Notes: generated from the letters alone by a model not told the origin. A DNA stretch of 5,677 nt from Deltaproteobacteria bacterium (GCA_016874895.1 VGSX01000238.1:1-5677), one strand, 5' to 3'; shown: positions 1 through 5,202, numbered from the stretch's first letter. Translations and numbers: made by a program.

Positions 1-1
1 T

Positions 2-166
2 TTGATTGACAGCCTTGCCAACGAACCCCTCTGTAAGTTCGAAGCCACTAAAACCTTTGCCTGGGGTGGAATTTACGGGGCAACAACATCCATCGAGACC
101 GTGCAGGAAGGGTTTGCCAAGGCTGTGGCAGATGGTATCGTGAGTTCTGGGGGAGGCGGCAAATAA
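2..166 (+). CDS. 3' end of an unidentified protein gene (partial)
   Basis: The second reading frame is open from the left edge to a TAA stop and gives the last 54 residues of a protein whose start lies outside the window. The visible tail runs from LIDSLANEPL through a Trp-Gly-Gly segment (TFAWGGIYGATTS) to an amphipathic stretch (VQEGFAKAVADGI) and a glycine-rich end (SSGGGGK). No catalytic motif or membrane segment is visible. The pattern of a Gly-rich turn followed by a terminal helix resembles the ends of small bacterial lipoproteins, but this is an impression only and I assign no family. The gene converges on the hicA gene, with only a short gap and no clear intrinsic terminator between them. 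Coding is supported by the protein-like composition and the clean stop; function is unknown. Confidence 0.6.
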   Translation: MIDSLANEPLCKFEATKTFAWGGIYGATTSIETVQEGFAKAVADGIVSSGGGGK

Positions 167-208
167 AAATAATGGCTTACCTGATCTTAATCTCTGGCAC
201 TGCAAGGC

Positions 209-370
209 CTAGTGTATTTTGCGGGCCAGTCTGCCAGTGGTTTCCTGGCGCCCTGCAACTGTCTCGATGGCACCGTTTTCGGGGTTCGTCCAGAGAGAAT
301 GAGCACTGCCCTCTCTTTTGAGGTAACAGCCATACCGGCGTAAGTGCCGCAGCAGGGCCTGCCTTTTCAT
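209..370 (-). CDS. hicA: HicA-family mRNA interferase toxin, C-terminus apparently frameshifted
   Basis: This 53-codon frame starts at an ATG that overlaps the hicB stop (ATGA, positions 370-367), so the two genes are probably translationally coupled. HicA toxins are small double-stranded-RNA-binding-fold ribonucleases that cleave mRNA and are neutralised by HicB. Visible family features are the N-terminal helix (MKRQALLRHLRRYG), the CYLKREGSAHSLW segment with the expected catalytic histidine at residue 24, the TNPENG turn and the LARKI motif near residues 48-52. The usual V-P-R-H stretch reads VAGR here. The frame stops at TAG just after LARKIH, where relatives usually continue with about ten residues ending in a Leu-Gly-(x)-Pro-Glu-Ile pattern. 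That tail is present one frame away (LGLAVPEIKIR, ending at 177). The gene therefore looks like a recently frameshifted toxin, or the window has a one-base sequence error. Activity of the truncated form cannot be judged from sequence. Confidence 0.75.
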   Translation of the reverse strand: MKRQALLRHLRRYGCYLKREGSAHSLWTNPENGAIETVAGRQETTGRLARKIH

Positions 371-582
371 GAAACCGAAACAATCTCCCGGATGGCATCG
401 TCCGGCAGGCCGCGCAGGGCATTTTCGCGCCGGTCCTCTAAAATAAGAGCAATGGCCGCGGCCAGGCTGGCTTTACACTCCTCGATACTCTTGCCCTGCC
501 CGTTAGCCCCTGGAACCTCCGGGCAATAGGCGATATACCAGTCATCGTCCTTCTCAATAATCGCCGTGAATTCGTTGCGCAT
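367..582 (-). CDS. hicB: HicB-like antitoxin of the HicBA toxin-antitoxin pair
   Basis: The 71-residue product is a short HicB / UPF0150-type antitoxin. Typical features are the opening strand FTAIIEKDDDWYIAYCPEVPG (two halves of the family's partial RNase H-like fold), the turn GANGQGKSIEEC, and the helix ASLAAAIALILEDRRE. It should bind the HicA protein encoded directly downstream and block its ribonuclease site. The chain ends after the core fold, so no C-terminal DNA-binding domain (ribbon-helix-helix or helix-turn-helix) is visible. Such mini-HicB proteins exist, but their operator binding is less clear. The ATG at 580-582 is preceded by GAGGG (588-592, minus strand) at a five-base spacing, which supports this start. 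The gene is first in the operon, the antitoxin-first order seen in many of these pairs. I see no convincing promoter or operator upstream. Confidence 0.85.
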   Translation of the reverse strand: MRNEFTAIIEKDDDWYIAYCPEVPGANGQGKSIEECKASLAAAIALILEDRRENALRGLPDDAIREIVSVS

Positions 583-663
583 GCTTGCCCTCGATCTTTT
601 TTCGTTTTACATGCTGGTTGGCGAAAGTTTTATCATCAGTTCACCCTGTGACCCTGCTGGGTG

Positions 664-708
664 CAAGGTAAGCGTTCAGCGGTCACCTTACAGCCATCAG
701 CTAATGCT
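664..708 (+). repeat. Degenerate heptanucleotide repeat array, left copy
   Basis: The array opens with CAAGGTAAGCGTTCAGC (664-680), followed by seven-base units: GTTCAGC (674-680), GGTCACC, TTACAGC, CATCAGC and a decayed TAATGCT. The consensus is NNTCAGC. The opening 17 bases match the right copy in inverted orientation at 16 of 17 positions. No coding potential is seen. Short heptamer repeats of this kind occur in intergenic regions of several bacterial groups; their function is unknown. Confidence 0.7.
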
Positions 709-780
709 TTAAATTCTAATAGTTATTCCAAGGTGGCGGATCACTGGTTTTTCGCTTAGTTTCCCTGCCCCATTGTTTTT

Positions 781-818
781 GCTGAAAGCTGATTGCTGAT
801 AGCTGAACGCCTACCTTG
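781..818 (-). repeat. Degenerate heptanucleotide repeat array, right copy in inverted orientation
   Basis: Read on the minus strand from 818, this begins CAAGGTAGGCGTTCAGC and continues with TATCAGC, AATCAGC and TTTCAGC, giving four well-kept NNTCAGC units in positions 808-781. It is the inverted partner of the array at 664-708, with about 70 bases of AT-rich non-coding DNA between them. The right copy is better preserved than the left. The whole block 664-818 could form a long stem or be a small repeat-bounded element; no terminal duplication is evident. Confidence 0.75.
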
Positions 819-856
819 TTTTTATGCGTTCTCTGTATCTCTGCGGTTTAGTATTT

Positions 857-870
857 GTTAAGCGCTTAAC
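857..870. other. Perfect 14-base palindrome downstream of glgB
   Basis: GTTAAGCGCTTAAC is an exact palindrome 18 bases past the glgB stop codon. It has the central CG of LacI/GalR-type operators, which makes a protein-binding site conceivable, although no promoter or regulator gene is seen beside it. As RNA it could form a seven-base-pair stem, but with almost no loop and no following U tract, so it is a poor terminator. The role is unknown. Confidence 0.45.
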
Positions 871-888
871 GCGCAGGGGGTACAAAGC

Positions 889-2859
889 TCATCCGGCCGG
901 TTTAAGAAAGACCACGGCCAAAGGCGGTAAAGTCAGATTCAGTGAAAACGGCCGGCCGTGGTGGGGCCAGGGATCGGCGTAGAGCCCCCCGGCGTTGCCC
1001 AGGCCGCTGCCGCCGTAAGAGTGGGCGTCGCTGTTGAGCAGTTCCTGCCAGAACCCCCCCTGGGGGACCCCTACCTTATAGGCGAAGCGGGGCACCGGGG
1101 TGAAGTTGCAGACCACCAGGATTACGTCCTCGGGATGGCTGCCCCGGCGCAGAAAACTGATGACGCTGGCGTCCACGTCATTGCAGTCGATCCATTCGAA
1201 CCCCCGCCAGTCAAAATCCACCTCATACAAAGCGGCCTGTTCCCGGTGGACCCGGTTGAGATCCGCCACCCAGCGCTGCAGTCCGGCATGATGGGGATAA
1301 TCCAGCAGGTTCCAATCCAGGCTGACCTCGTGGTACCACTCATTCCACTGGCCGAATTCCATCCCCATAAACAAGAGCTTTTTCCCCGGCTGGCCATACA
1401 TGTAGCCGAAGAGCAGGCGCAGGTTGGCGAATTTCTGCCAGTAATCGCCGGGCATGTTGCTGATCAGGGATCCTTTGCCGTGCACCACTTCATCGTGGGA
1501 CAAAGGCAGGACAAAGTTTTCCTGGAAGGCGTAGAGCATGCGGAAGGTAATGGTGTTATGGTGATAGCGCCGGTGAATGGGGTCATACGACATATATTTC
1601 AGGGTGTCGTGCATCCAGCCCATGTCCCACTTGAGGCCGAAACCCAGGCCGCCCAGGTAATTGGGCCGGGAAACCATGGGCCAGTCGGTGGATTCTTCCG
1701 CGATGGTCTGCACGTCGGGAAAGTTTTTATAAACTTCCTCGTTGAACTTGCGTAAAAACCAGATGGCCTCGATATTTTCCTTGCCACCGTAGATATTGGG
1801 GATCCACTCCCCCTCTTTGCGGGAATAGTCCAGGTAGAGCATGGATGCTACGGCATCCACCCTGAGACCGTCGGCGTGGTGTCTGTCCAGCCAATAAAAG
1901 GCGCTGCTCAGGAGAAAGCTGCGGATTTCGTTGCGGCCGTAATTAAAAATGTAGCTGTTCCAGTCCGGGTGGAAGCCCTTGCGCATGTCGGCATGCTCGT
2001 AGAGATGGGTGCCGTCAAAGTAAGCCGGGCCGTGTTCGTCCGCGGGGAAATGCGACGGGACCCAGTCCAGGATCACCCCGATGCCGTGTTGGTGCAAGGT
2101 GTCCACGAGGTACATGAAATCCTGGGGATTGCCGTAGCGGCTGCTGGGGGCGAAATACCCCGTAGTCTGGTATCCCCAGGAGCCGTAAAAGGGATGCTCC
2201 ATGACCGGCAGAAACTCCACGTGGGTAAAACCCATTTCCTGGACATAGGCTGCCAATTGCGGGGCAAGTTCCCGGTAACTGAGGAAGCGGTTACCCTCTT
2301 CGGGAAGCCGGCGCCAGGAGCCGAGGTGCACCTCATAGATGGATATGGGTCTTTTCAGGCCATTGCGCCGGTGGCGCTGGGCCATCCAGTTCCCGTCACT
2401 CCAGGTATAATCCAGGTCCCAGATAATGGAGGCCATCCGGGGCGGCCCCTCAAAAAACACGGCAAAGGGGTCGGCCTTTTCCACCCGGTAGCCATGGTAA
2501 CGGGAGTGGACGTAGTATTTATATTTCGCACCCCGCTGGACTCCTGGGATAAACCCCTCCCAGATGCCGGACTGGCCCCGGGAGCCCAGGGGATGGGCCT
2601 CCTTGTGCCAGCCGTTGAATTCCCCGATGACATAGACCCGCTCGGCATCGGGGGCCCAGACGGCGAAATAGACCCCGGGGACGCCGTTGCTTTCCAGGCA
2701 ATGGCTGCCGAGCTTCTCGTAGAGACGGAAGTGGTTGCCTTCGTTAAAGATGAAAAGGTCATCGGCGGTGAGCAAAGATACGTCGTAGCGGACCGGGCCG
2801 ATGGCGGCTTTGGATTCTGGTTTATCCTTGGCAGGTCCGGAAGATGCTTTAATTTTCAT
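889..2859 (-). CDS. glgB: 1,4-alpha-glucan (glycogen) branching enzyme GlgB
   Basis: The 656-residue protein is a complete cytoplasmic GH13 branching enzyme that cuts alpha-1,4 glucan chains and re-attaches them through alpha-1,6 bonds in glycogen synthesis. Residues about 60-145 form the CBM48-type N domain (VYFAVWAPDAERVYVIGEFN, then EKADPFA). The barrel carries the four GH13 regions: DWVPSHF (265-271); GLRVDAV with predicted nucleophile Asp335; IAEEST with predicted acid/base Glu388; and LSHDEVVHGKGS with Asp456. Residues about 555-655 form the C-terminal beta domain. The protein is shorter than the roughly 730-residue enterobacterial form because the extra N1 module is missing, which is common in other bacteria. 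The start is supported by GGGGG (2866-2870, minus strand) six bases before the ATG. No other glg genes are in the window. An AT-rich patch at about 2914-2947 may hold the promoter, but no clear -35/-10 pair could be set. Confidence 0.97.
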   Translation of the reverse strand: MKIKASSGPAKDKPESKAAIGPVRYDVSLLTADDLFIFNEGNHFRLYEKLGSHCLESNGVPGVYFAVWAPDAERVYVIGEFNGWHKEAHPLGSRGQSGIWEGFIPGVQRGAKYKYYVHSRYHGYRVEKADPFAVFFEGPPRMASIIWDLDYTWSDGNWMAQRHRRNGLKRPISIYEVHLGSWRRLPEEGNRFLSYRELAPQLAAYVQEMGFTHVEFLPVMEHPFYGSWGYQTTGYFAPSSRYGNPQDFMYLVDTLHQHGIGVILDWVPSHFPADEHGPAYFDGTHLYEHADMRKGFHPDWNSYIFNYGRNEIRSFLLSSAFYWLDRHHADGLRVDAVASMLYLDYSRKEGEWIPNIYGGKENIEAIWFLRKFNEEVYKNFPDVQTIAEESTDWPMVSRPNYLGGLGFGLKWDMGWMHDTLKYMSYDPIHRRYHHNTITFRMLYAFQENFVLPLSHDEVVHGKGSLISNMPGDYWQKFANLRLLFGYMYGQPGKKLLFMGMEFGQWNEWYHEVSLDWNLLDYPHHAGLQRWVADLNRVHREQAALYEVDFDWRGFEWIDCNDVDASVISFLRRGSHPEDVILVVCNFTPVPRFAYKVGVPQGGFWQELLNSDAHSYGGSGLGNAGGLYADPWPHHGRPFSLNLTLPPLAVVFLKPAG

Positions 2860-2880
2860 AAATTGCCCCCGGTTTAGGGT

Positions 2881-2907
2881 TGTAGGGGCGGTTGGCGAAC
2901 AACCCCT
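2881..2907. repeat. GC-rich imperfect inverted repeat in the glgB leader, possible dispersed-repeat remnant
   Basis: TGTAGGGGCGGTT is followed by a short loop and AACAACCCCT, so the two arms pair imperfectly with a small bulge. Sequences of the form GTAGGGGCGG...CCGCCCCTAC are familiar as dispersed intergenic hairpins in many bacterial genomes; this may be a decayed copy. It lies 22 bases before the glgB start, so if transcribed it would form a hairpin in the 5' leader of that mRNA close to the ribosome binding site. Confidence 0.4.
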
Positions 2908-2990
2908 GGCTGCTTAAAAATATTCTGCTATTATTTAAAGAGGTTTGAAGAAACGGTTCTGGTCGGCCGGCTTCCCTCGGCAGTACCATG

Positions 2991-3016
2991 AGGGGAACCG
3001 GAATTTCGGTCCCCCT
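2991..3016 (-). other. RNA hairpin candidate between the dksA-like gene and glgB
   Basis: Arms AGGGGAACCG (2991-3000) and CGGTCCCCCT (3007-3016) enclose a six-base loop. On the minus strand all ten positions pair, one as G-U, while the plus strand has a mismatch, so an RNA read from the minus strand fits better. It lies about 107 bases past the dksA-like stop and in the direction of glgB. No U run follows, so it is not a classical intrinsic terminator; it could be a processing or stability element. A second pairing, ATGAGGGG (2988-2995) with CCCCTCAT (3017-3024), competes with it. Confidence 0.45.
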
Positions 3017-3122
3017 CCCCTCATCCTTTCACTCTCAATGGGACAGCGGGGTTTGAGATGGCGGCTTCACAGGCGAGTGCGCGCCGTGTTGGGTATATCC
3101 TGGCCTTGATGCCGGACTTACC

Positions 3123-3509
3123 TTAACGCAGGCTGGCTTTGGCGATTTTTTCTTTTTGTGATTGGCAGTCGCGGCAGAGCGCGGTTTGGGGCATGATCTC
3201 TAAACGCCGCGGCTCGATGAGCTTGCCGCAGCCCTCGCACTCGCCGTAGGTGCCGTTTTCCAGACGTTGCAAGGCTTCTTCAATGGCCACCAATTCCTGG
3301 CGCTTGGGTTCGATCAGGGAAAATTGGGTTTCTTCCAAAAGGTTGACCTGAGCCTGGTCTTCTTCGTCCCGGGCCGTAGCCAGGAGGTCCTGATAACTTT
3401 CCCCCAGACCGGTTTTGATCTGCCCTTTGACTTCCCGCCATAATTTGCGTTTGCGTTCCAGCAGTTTTTCCCGCAGTGCAGCTATTTTTGCGGTGTCCAT
3501 AATGGTCAT
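3123..3509 (-). CDS. dksA: DksA/TraR-family zinc-finger transcription regulator
   Basis: The 128-residue product has the layout of DksA, the RNA polymerase secondary-channel factor that works with ppGpp in the stringent response. Residues about 5-85 form a helical, charged hairpin, with the tip at residues 48-53 reading DEEDQA. This fits the DxxDxA signature (Asp48, Asp51, Ala53) that acts at the polymerase active site in true DksA. Cys91 and Cys94 (CEGC) with Cys112 and Cys115 (CRDC) form a four-cysteine zinc finger, followed by a short basic C-terminal helix. It is slightly shorter than the 151-residue E. coli protein. The first ATG is chosen over the Met at residue 4 because GGGAGGG (about 3517-3523, minus strand) lies eight bases before it. 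The gene follows the sigma factor gene by 56 bases with no terminator between, so co-transcription is likely. Family membership is firm; a DksA rather than generic TraR/DksA-like role is inferred from the tip motif. Confidence 0.88.
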   Translation of the reverse strand: MTIMDTAKIAALREKLLERKRKLWREVKGQIKTGLGESYQDLLATARDEEDQAQVNLLEETQFSLIEPKRQELVAIEEALQRLENGTYGECEGCGKLIEPRRLEIMPQTALCRDCQSQKEKIAKASLR

Positions 3510-3565
3510 ATAATATCCCTCCCAATAAAGAGCACGAGATTCGAATACAGTGAAGAGGCCAGCGA

Positions 3566-4876
3566 TTACTCCAGAAAATCCTCCAGAGTAGCCTTACGGG
3601 TGGGATGTTTCAGGCGCTTCAGGGCTTTCTTCTCTATCTGGCGGATACGCTCCCGGGAGACCTTAAACTCCCGGCCGATTTCTTCGAGGGTGTGCTCCAC
3701 TTCGGCCCCGATGCCGAAGCGCATCTTCATAATTTTTTCTTCCCGGGGAGTCAGAGTGGACAGGATGGCATCTGTCTTTTCCGACAACTCCGAACAGATA
3801 ATCGATTCAAAGGGTGAAACCGCCTGATCGTTGCGGATAAAATCCCCCAGTCGATCCCCTTCGTCGCCCACGGGGGTTTCCAGGGAAATGGGCTCATCGG
3901 ACAGGTTGGTCACCACCAGGATCTTATCCTCGGGCACCCCGGACCGCTCGGCGATTTCCTTGAGCAGGGGCTCCCGGCCCAACTCTTTGAGCAGATCGTA
4001 AAAGGCCCGATAGCACCGGTTCCGGATTTCCTGCAGGTGCACGGGAATGCGAATGGTGCGAGTCTTGTCGTAAATCGCCCGGGTGATGGTCTGACGGATC
4101 CACCAGGAGGCAAAGGTGCTGAGACGATAGCCGGTGGTGTAATCGTAGCGGGTGACCGCTTTCATGAGACCGAGGTTGCCTTCCTGGATCAGATCGGAAA
4201 AACTCAGCCCCCGATGGAGATACTTCTTGGCGATGCTCACCACCAGACGCAGGTTGGCCTTGATCATTTCATCCCGGGCCCTGATGACCTCGTTTTCTTT
4301 TTCTTTAATCTTCTTGGCTAACTGTTTGATTTCTTCGGCCCCGGGGTTCTGGCGCAACACCTCCCCCAGAGTCCTGTTAATAAACCGGAACAGTTTCTCT
4401 TTGCCCTGGGCCGTCTTTTCTTCGGTCTGGAACCATTCCCGGACCTTTGTCTGCAGATAGCGGACCTCATCCAGATCAGACTGGACCAGACCCACCAATT
4501 TGAGGATGGTTTCCTGGCCGTTTTTGATAATGCGGCCCAGTTCTTTCTCTTCATCCGGGGTCAAGACGGAATACCGCAGCATCTCCCGAAAGTAGGCCGC
4601 CACGATACCCTCCTGTTCGGGCACCTCTTCGGCATCGAAGGCTTCTTCGATTTCCACCTCTCCGGGTTCCTCGGCTAATTCCATGCCGGGGTAGGTGACG
4701 TCCTCGATGCTATCCACAACCTCAATTTCTTCTTCCTGCAAAGAATCGAAGACCTCCTTGATTTCGATGGGGTCCACGATATCCGAAGGAATCAACTCGT
4801 TGAGGTTGTCATAGGTCAGGTAGCCGCCTTTTTCTTTCCCCAGATGAATTATTTTATCTATATAATCTCTATCCAT
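3566..4876 (-). CDS. rpoD: Primary-type sigma-70 factor (RpoD/SigA-like)
   Basis: The 436-residue protein is a sigma-70 subunit that directs RNA polymerase to promoters. Residues about 4-55 resemble region 1.1 (IDKIIHLGKEKGGYLTYDN), a hallmark of primary sigma factors. An acidic linker (56-89) precedes region 1.2 (90-118), a spacer of about 80 residues, region 2 (about 200-270, with DLIQEGNLGLMKAV and the -10-binding STFASWWIRQTITRAI), region 3, the 3.2 finger (EPISLETPVGDEGDRLGDF) and region 4 (LTPREEKIMKMRFGIG and the helix-turn-helix VSRERIRQIEKKALKRLKHP). Trp258, Trp259, Gln262 and Thr265 match the promoter-melting residues of E. coli sigma-70. Region 1.2 is atypical: the usual DPVRxY opening is GIVAAY. 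The ATG has no good Shine-Dalgarno at normal distance, since GGAGG sits 16 bases upstream, but region 1.1 begins directly after it and no in-frame upstream start is seen. No dnaG is adjacent, so a second, paralogous primary-like sigma cannot be excluded. Confidence 0.92.
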   Translation of the reverse strand: MDRDYIDKIIHLGKEKGGYLTYDNLNELIPSDIVDPIEIKEVFDSLQEEEIEVVDSIEDVTYPGMELAEEPGEVEIEEAFDAEEVPEQEGIVAAYFREMLRYSVLTPDEEKELGRIIKNGQETILKLVGLVQSDLDEVRYLQTKVREWFQTEEKTAQGKEKLFRFINRTLGEVLRQNPGAEEIKQLAKKIKEKENEVIRARDEMIKANLRLVVSIAKKYLHRGLSFSDLIQEGNLGLMKAVTRYDYTTGYRLSTFASWWIRQTITRAIYDKTRTIRIPVHLQEIRNRCYRAFYDLLKELGREPLLKEIAERSGVPEDKILVVTNLSDEPISLETPVGDEGDRLGDFIRNDQAVSPFESIICSELSEKTDAILSTLTPREEKIMKMRFGIGAEVEHTLEEIGREFKVSRERIRQIEKKALKRLKHPTRKATLEDFLE

Positions 4877-4945
4877 GGGAGATTTCTGGTAGCCTCCACA
4901 AGAAGCTCCTATAAATTTTAAAATCTGATACTATCATATTCACTT

Positions 4946-4951
4946 ATTATA
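4946..4951 (-). promoter_or_regulatory. Candidate proximal -10 box for the sigma gene
   Basis: The minus strand reads TGATTATAAT, with a consensus TATAAT about 70 bases before the rpoD-like start codon inside a very AT-rich stretch (4916-4965). No good -35 hexamer lies at 16-18 bases, and the upstream TG is one base off the extended -10 position. It is a weak candidate, which could supplement the distal TTGACA promoter. Confidence 0.25.
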
Positions 4952-4993
4952 ATCAAAACTTTTTTCACCGATTATGAACTTTCAGGCAATCCA

Positions 4994-5001
4994 GGGGGGG
5001 G
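4994..5001. repeat. G8 homopolymer tract in the divergent intergenic region
   Basis: Eight consecutive G residues on the plus strand (C8 in the sigma-gene leader) lie about 120 bases upstream of the rpoD-like start codon. Tracts of this length are prone to polymerase slippage and are used elsewhere as expression-phase switches, but this one is not inside a reading frame. It could also be a sequencing-length uncertainty. Confidence 0.6.
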
Positions 5002-5028
5002 AACGTCGGTTGTCACGAAATATCTAAA

Positions 5029-5034
5029 TATAAT
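5029..5034 (+). promoter_or_regulatory. Candidate -10 box for a plus-strand RNA
   Basis: TATAAT ends seven bases before 5041, so the predicted start site falls exactly on the first base of the foldable element 5041-5131. No good -35 sits at 16-18 bases; TTGTCA at 5010-5015 is too close at 13 bases. Position favours it, the missing -35 does not. Confidence 0.3.
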
Positions 5035-5040
5035 CGATGA

Positions 5041-5131
5041 GTTAACCACTTGAGACCCCAGCCTCACCGAGGCTGGCAGGCACGCTCAGGTTGTCGCGGG
5101 CTAACATTACCCGTCAGGCCGTTCGGTTAAC
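5041..5131 (+). ncRNA. Candidate structured RNA in the sigma/exonuclease intergenic region
   Basis: A 91-base segment is bounded by complementary ends, GTTAACC (5041-5047) and GGTTAAC (5125-5131). Inside, ACTTGAG (5048-5054) pairs with CTCAGGT (5085-5091, one G-U) and encloses a perfect eight-base-pair hairpin, CCAGCCTC-ACC-GAGGCTGG (5058-5076). CGGG (5097-5100) pairs with CCCG (5110-5113). The result is a compact three-helix junction. The one wobble pair is a mismatch on the minus strand, a slight argument for plus-strand transcription. A TATAAT box is correctly placed for a start at 5041, and a weak hairpin GAGA-AGC-TCTC (5135-5145) followed by a T-rich run (5146-5154) could end the RNA. 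Alternatively it is a cis-acting leader of the minus-strand sigma gene. I did not recognise SRP RNA, 6S RNA, tmRNA or any riboswitch class that I know in it. Folding is seen by eye; existence as an RNA is inference. Confidence 0.4.
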
Positions 5132-5173
5132 AACGAGAAGCTCTCTATATTTTATCGGCTTAGTCATTAGTCT

Positions 5174-5202
5174 AAATTAATTATAACGACACTAAATGTC
5201 AA
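5174..5202 (-). promoter_or_regulatory. Candidate promoter of the rpoD-dksA operon
   Basis: The minus strand has a perfect -35 TTGACA (5202-5197), a 17-base spacer and a weak -10 TAATTT (5179-5174) in an AT-rich setting. A start near 5167 would give the sigma gene a leader of roughly 290 bases that includes the foldable segment 5041-5131 and the C8 tract. The -35 is convincing; the -10 matches only half of the consensus. Confidence 0.4.

Noticed and set aside
344..529. Plus-strand 61-codon frame over hicB
   Set aside because: Antisense to hicB, with no recognisable product; hicB has a good ribosome site and family motifs.
664..818. CRISPR array
   Set aside because: The units are 7 bases and contiguous, with no unique spacers of 30-40 bases and no cas genes nearby.
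857..870. Intrinsic terminator of glgB
   Set aside because: The palindrome leaves practically no loop and is not followed by a U run on the minus strand.
958..1755. Long plus-strand open frame of 265 codons opposite glgB
   Set aside because: It lies fully antisense to the well-conserved glgB coding sequence. It shows no recognisable protein pattern and is explained by the codon bias of the opposite strand.
1876..2877. Plus-strand open frame of 333 codons opposite the N-terminal half of glgB
   Set aside because: Same reason: a complete antisense shadow of a clear GH13 enzyme, rich in Val, Gly and Ala with no domain signature.
2914..2947. Defined glgB promoter
   Set aside because: The patch is AT-rich and contains TATTTT- and TAATAG-like hexamers, but no -35 element stands at an acceptable distance, so only a promoter region can be suspected.
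4037..4321. Plus-strand open frames opposite the sigma factor gene, including 3600-3827 and 4152-4460
   Set aside because: They overlap conserved sigma regions 2 and 4 on the other strand and have no protein-family features.
5041..5131. SRP RNA, 6S RNA, tmRNA or a familiar riboswitch
   Set aside because: The SRP GGUCAGG/GGAAG core is absent, the size and shape do not fit 6S RNA, no tRNA-like or tag-coding part is present, and none of the TPP, cobalamin, SAM, glycine, cyclic-di-GMP or fluoride core motifs was seen.
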